A DNA stretch of 15,229 nucleotides from Acidobacteria bacterium UBA2994. GTDB taxonomy: Bacteria; Acidobacteriota; Vicinamibacteria; Vicinamibacterales; UBA8438. Position 1 is the first letter of the stretch; each line of letters starts with the position of its first letter. The translations under genes and the position numbers were made by a program. This document shows positions 13,495-15,229 of this stretch, one piece after another. The DNA is taken from the NCBI GenBank assembly GCA_002346545.1, contig DEAA01000081.1:2976-18204 (forward strand), written 5' to 3'. The notes under the pieces are model-generated. The model saw only the letters and a list, made by a program, of their open reading frames with translations. It searched no databases and was not told the origin of the DNA.

Positions 13495-13794
13495 TCAGCG
13501 GAGGTCGAGCTCGACGCTGTCGGCCTCGAGGTCGGGGATGGTCTGGGCAGGGTGGCTGAACGTGACAGCCGGGCCGTGGACGATTACACGGTCGCCGCGG
13601 TGGGTCGTCAGCCGGAGCATCTCGGCGAGGATCCCGTTGGCGTGGACGTTGTATGAGCCGGCGTCGGTCTCGACGCGGAACCCTACGCGCGCCTGACGGT
13701 CGGTGAGTCGGCGGACGAGGGTGAGCGGTGTGCGGACGGTTCCTGCGATGGTGACCGCGGTGCCCGTGGGGGCTGCGGCCTGGGTGATGGTCAT
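13495..13794 (-). CDS. OB-fold, SSB-like small protein (99 aa), head of the six-gene operon
   Basis: The start is ATG 13794 (MTITQAAAPTGTAVTIAGTV), with GAGGAG upstream. The pattern of strands fits an OB-fold: AVTIAGTVRTPLTLVRRLTD, ARVGFRVETDAGSYNVHANG, then a helix (ILAEMLR) and RGDRVIVHGPAVTF. In SSB proteins the same order (strand, a loop with basic or aromatic residues, strand, then GDRVxVxG) is seen, so binding of single-stranded nucleic acid is a fair guess. It lacks the acidic SSB tail. It is regulated by the fourth operator copy. Confidence 0.7.
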   Translation of the reverse strand: MTITQAAAPTGTAVTIAGTVRTPLTLVRRLTDRQARVGFRVETDAGSYNVHANGILAEMLRLTTHRGDRVIVHGPAVTFSHPAQTIPDLEADSVELDLR

Positions 13795-13815
13795 GGCCTG
13801 TCTCCTCAATCAAAT

Positions 13816-13841
13816 AGTGAATGTGACATTCACTGACTATA
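13816..13841 (-). promoter_or_regulatory. Promoter with 19-base palindromic operator, copy 4
   Basis: The -10 box TATAGT (13836-13841, minus strand) is followed after one base by the perfect palindrome at 13816-13834. A -35 box at the right distance is weak (TTCCCC), unlike the other three copies, so this promoter may be weaker or need help from the upstream element at 13902-13934. It drives the six-gene operon beginning at 13794. Confidence 0.85.
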
Positions 13842-13901
13842 CGCCTGCGAGTCTGGTAGGGGAACCCCCGTGCCTGACTGTGCCGCAGGCCCTTCTTGCT
13901 G

Positions 13902-13934
13902 GGTATAGGCCGGTCTTGGCGCTGTTCGCGGACA
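13902..13934 (-). promoter_or_regulatory. Conserved promoter element 2, copy 3
   Basis: TGTCCGCGAACA (complement of 13923-13934), exactly 15 bases, then TATACC (13902-13907), minus strand. It lies about 60 bases upstream of the operator-controlled promoter of the same operon, so this operon alone carries both regulatory elements. Confidence 0.7.
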
Positions 13935-13958
13935 CCCGAGTTGCGAAGATCGGTGAGG

Positions 13959-14201
13959 TTAGTCGTCGATGCTGCTGTCGGGTTCGTCACACGCGCCACT
14001 GTTGATGGCATCGACGCCGGCTTTCGTGAGCACCCAGCCGGGTTCGACCCATGAGTAGCGCTCGATCAGACCGCGCCTGCGGAGAGACTGGATGGTGCCA
14101 CCGGGAATCCCCAGGCCTGTCGTATCGAGGTAGCTGGCGCCACCGGAGGGGGACCGGCCATCGGCGATCATCCGCATGGTGACCCGCTGCGACCAGTTCA
14201 A
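13959..14201 (-). CDS. Small winged-helix-like protein (80 aa)
   Basis: The likely start is TTG 14201, with AAGAAGG eight bases upstream; ATG 14177 and 14171 are alternatives. The pattern (QRVTMRMIADG, a loop, GGTIQSLRRRGLIERYSWVE, GWVLTKAGVDAINSG) is typical of a small winged helix: helices, a recognition-like helix ending in RRGLIE, and a beta wing. It may bind DNA, but no family is recognised and there are no specific residues to test. The frame runs upstream to the TGA of the gene ending at 14238, with only 12 codons between. Confidence 0.6.
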   Translation of the reverse strand: MNWSQRVTMRMIADGRSPSGGASYLDTTGLGIPGGTIQSLRRRGLIERYSWVEPGWVLTKAGVDAINSGACDEPDSSIDD

Positions 14202-14237
14202 CGGCGGGGCCTTCTTGCGGCGGTTGAGCTGTCGATG

Positions 14238-15229
14238 TCAGGCGGAACGTGCGAGCTGCGCAGCGGAGGCGGTCGGCTGCAGCGCGAGGAGCCGCTGCGC
14301 CTTCGCTGCTTCGATCTCGCCCGGCAGCTCTCCCTTACGAGCGCCGGAGCGGCCGTAGAGAAGGACTTTCACGCCGGTCTTGGAGGCCTGCGCTCGGTCG
14401 GCGATCTCGAGGATGGTCATGCCGGAGGCCATCAGTTGTCGGACGTGCCGGCGAACGGGGTCAGCGGGCACGCGCGGGGCCTGCGGGGCGATGCCGGCTT
14501 CCCGCCGCCGGCGTCGCTCTTCGGTCAGCGATGCGTCGGCGCAGGAGATCTCGGCAGGGCATTGATCTCGGTCCTTGCAGCCGAGCTGGTAGCCGTAGGC
14601 GGTCCCGTGGTGTTCGGCCGGGATGCTCTGTTCCTTCCGGTTTGCCATCCACTGCCGGTGATACTCGCGGCCCGCCTCGATGCACTCCGGTCGATCGCAG
14701 CCACGCGCCCGGCAGGCGTTGGTGCCGTGCGGCTGCAGCTGCCGCGGTCGGGAGACGCGAGGGGCCCGCGGGGTCTGCGGCCGCGGCATCCGCGGCCTGG
14801 CCGGCGGTGCCGGGCGATCATGCTTCGCGAGCTCGTCGACTGCTGCCTGATGCCTGGCGGTGGCGTCCTGCAGAGCACGCTCGATCACGCCGCCGACCGA
14901 TAGGCCGCTTCCGGCGGCGATGGTGGCCGTCTTGAGCGTCTCGACCGCGGAACGCAGCTGGACGCGCAGATCCCGGTGGTCGCTGCGCCACTGTGCGAGC
15001 TCGTCGACGTGACGATCCAGCGCTGCTTCGTAGCCGTCGACCGTCTCCGCGAACGTGCTGGCACGCTCGACGGGGAGCGTCTCGGCCGCGAGGCGGGCCT
15101 TGTCGATCCACTGATAGCCAGGATGCGTGCGCGTCCTCAGCAACGTCGGTCGCGGGGTCGCGATCCTCAGCGGCGCCGTCTTCGGCGGGCGGGCGGGCCG
15201 TGCTGTCGGTGTGCGCTTCGAGGCCTGCT
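14238..15229 (-). CDS. Cys-module and HTH protein, 5' truncated by the window edge
   Basis: The frame is open to the end of the window, so the true start lies outside; a TTG at 15143 is possible but has no special support. Counting from that TTG, residues 25-107 look helical and coiled-coil-like. A Pro/Arg-rich linker (111-137) follows. Two Cys/His modules come next: HGTNACRARGCDRPEC (139-154) and HGTAYGYQLGC plus C195 and C201 (179-201). The C-terminus has a helix-turn-helix-like stretch (231-263: RHVRQLMASGMTILEIADRA, then ASKTGVKVLLYGR). This looks like a DNA-binding protein of actinobacterial phage/plasmid type and is one candidate regulator for the two promoter families here; that is inference. 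Confidence 0.8.
   Translation of the reverse strand, partial: QASKRTPTARPARPPKTAPLRIATPRPTLLRTRTHPGYQWIDKARLAAETLPVERASTFAETVDGYEAALDRHVDELAQWRSDHRDLRVQLRSAVETLKTATIAAGSGLSVGGVIERALQDATARHQAAVDELAKHDRPAPPARPRMPRPQTPRAPRVSRPRQLQPHGTNACRARGCDRPECIEAGREYHRQWMANRKEQSIPAEHHGTAYGYQLGCKDRDQCPAEISCADASLTEERRRRREAGIAPQAPRVPADPVRRHVRQLMASGMTILEIADRAQASKTGVKVLLYGRSGARKGELPGEIEAAKAQRLLALQPTASAAQLARSA

Noticed and set aside
2050..13834. The palindromes as replication iterons or a CRISPR array
   Set aside because: The copies are thousands of bases apart, each tied to a -10 box at a fixed distance, with no regular spacers between them.
8063..13934. TGTTCGCGGACA as a LexA (SOS) box
   Set aside because: The actinobacterial SOS box has GAAC and GTTC halves separated by four bases; this 12-mer does not fit, and it is paired with a -10 box at fixed spacing.
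13448..14011. Long upstream extension of the 73-aa gene
   Set aside because: The extension is Arg/Pro/His-rich, passes through the operator and the OB-fold gene in another frame, and the internal ATG at 13447 has a good ribosome site.
1..15229. tRNA, rRNA, insertion sequence or attachment site
   Set aside because: No tRNA-like cloverleaf, rRNA segment, transposase or integrase frame, or flanking direct repeat could be identified by eye.

Overview
The window is uniformly GC-rich and packed with short, overlapping genes. Start codons are preceded by GGAGG-type ribosome sites, and many neighbours overlap by ATGA. This style, together with families such as DUF3560, DUF3846, an actinobacterial-type Mom protein and ArdC-like proteins, points to a high-GC actinobacterium (Microbacteriaceae-like is my guess). 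The region looks like accessory DNA of a conjugative plasmid or integrative element. No replication, partition, integrase, relaxase, tRNA or rRNA gene is visible, and no stretch over 300 bases lacks a gene.

Layout: (1) The last 13 codons of a plus-strand gene end at 39, followed by a strong bidirectional terminator (48-85). (2) A minus-strand operon (2033 to 109) encodes an unknown protein, a DUF3560 protein, a small membrane protein and a small unknown. (3) A plus-strand restriction island (about 2210-5673) holds a single-chain MmeI-like restriction-modification enzyme and two small genes. (4) A minus-strand operon (8015 to 5832) encodes a small membrane protein, a secreted HNH nuclease and four small unknowns. 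(5) A monocistronic ArdC-like anti-restriction gene (8996 to 8121). (6) DUF3846 plus a Mom-family DNA modification protein (10383 to 9102). (7) A 467-aa protein of unknown function (11871 to 10468). (8) A six-gene operon (13794 to 11982) headed by an OB-fold, SSB-like protein. (9) A small winged-helix-like gene and a partial Cys-module/HTH protein at the right edge.

The most striking feature is regulatory. Four minus-strand transcription units (2, 5, 6, 8) start from sigma70-like promoters whose -10 box is followed, 0-1 base later, by the same 19-base palindrome AGTGAATGTSACATTCACT, sitting where transcription should begin. Three units (4, 7 and, further upstream, 8) carry a second conserved element, TGTCCGCGAACA-N15-TATACC. 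So the minus-strand genes appear to form two co-regulated sets, and unit 8 carries both elements. The first set includes Mom, ArdC and an SSB-like protein, the sort of genes a mobile element expresses on entering a new host. A decayed copy of the palindrome and its leader lies at 5719-5763, at the right edge of the restriction island, and suggests that the island was inserted into, or rearranged, an older member of this regulon.

Functions assigned from remembered family motifs have not been confirmed by any search. Most of the small proteins have no function I can name.
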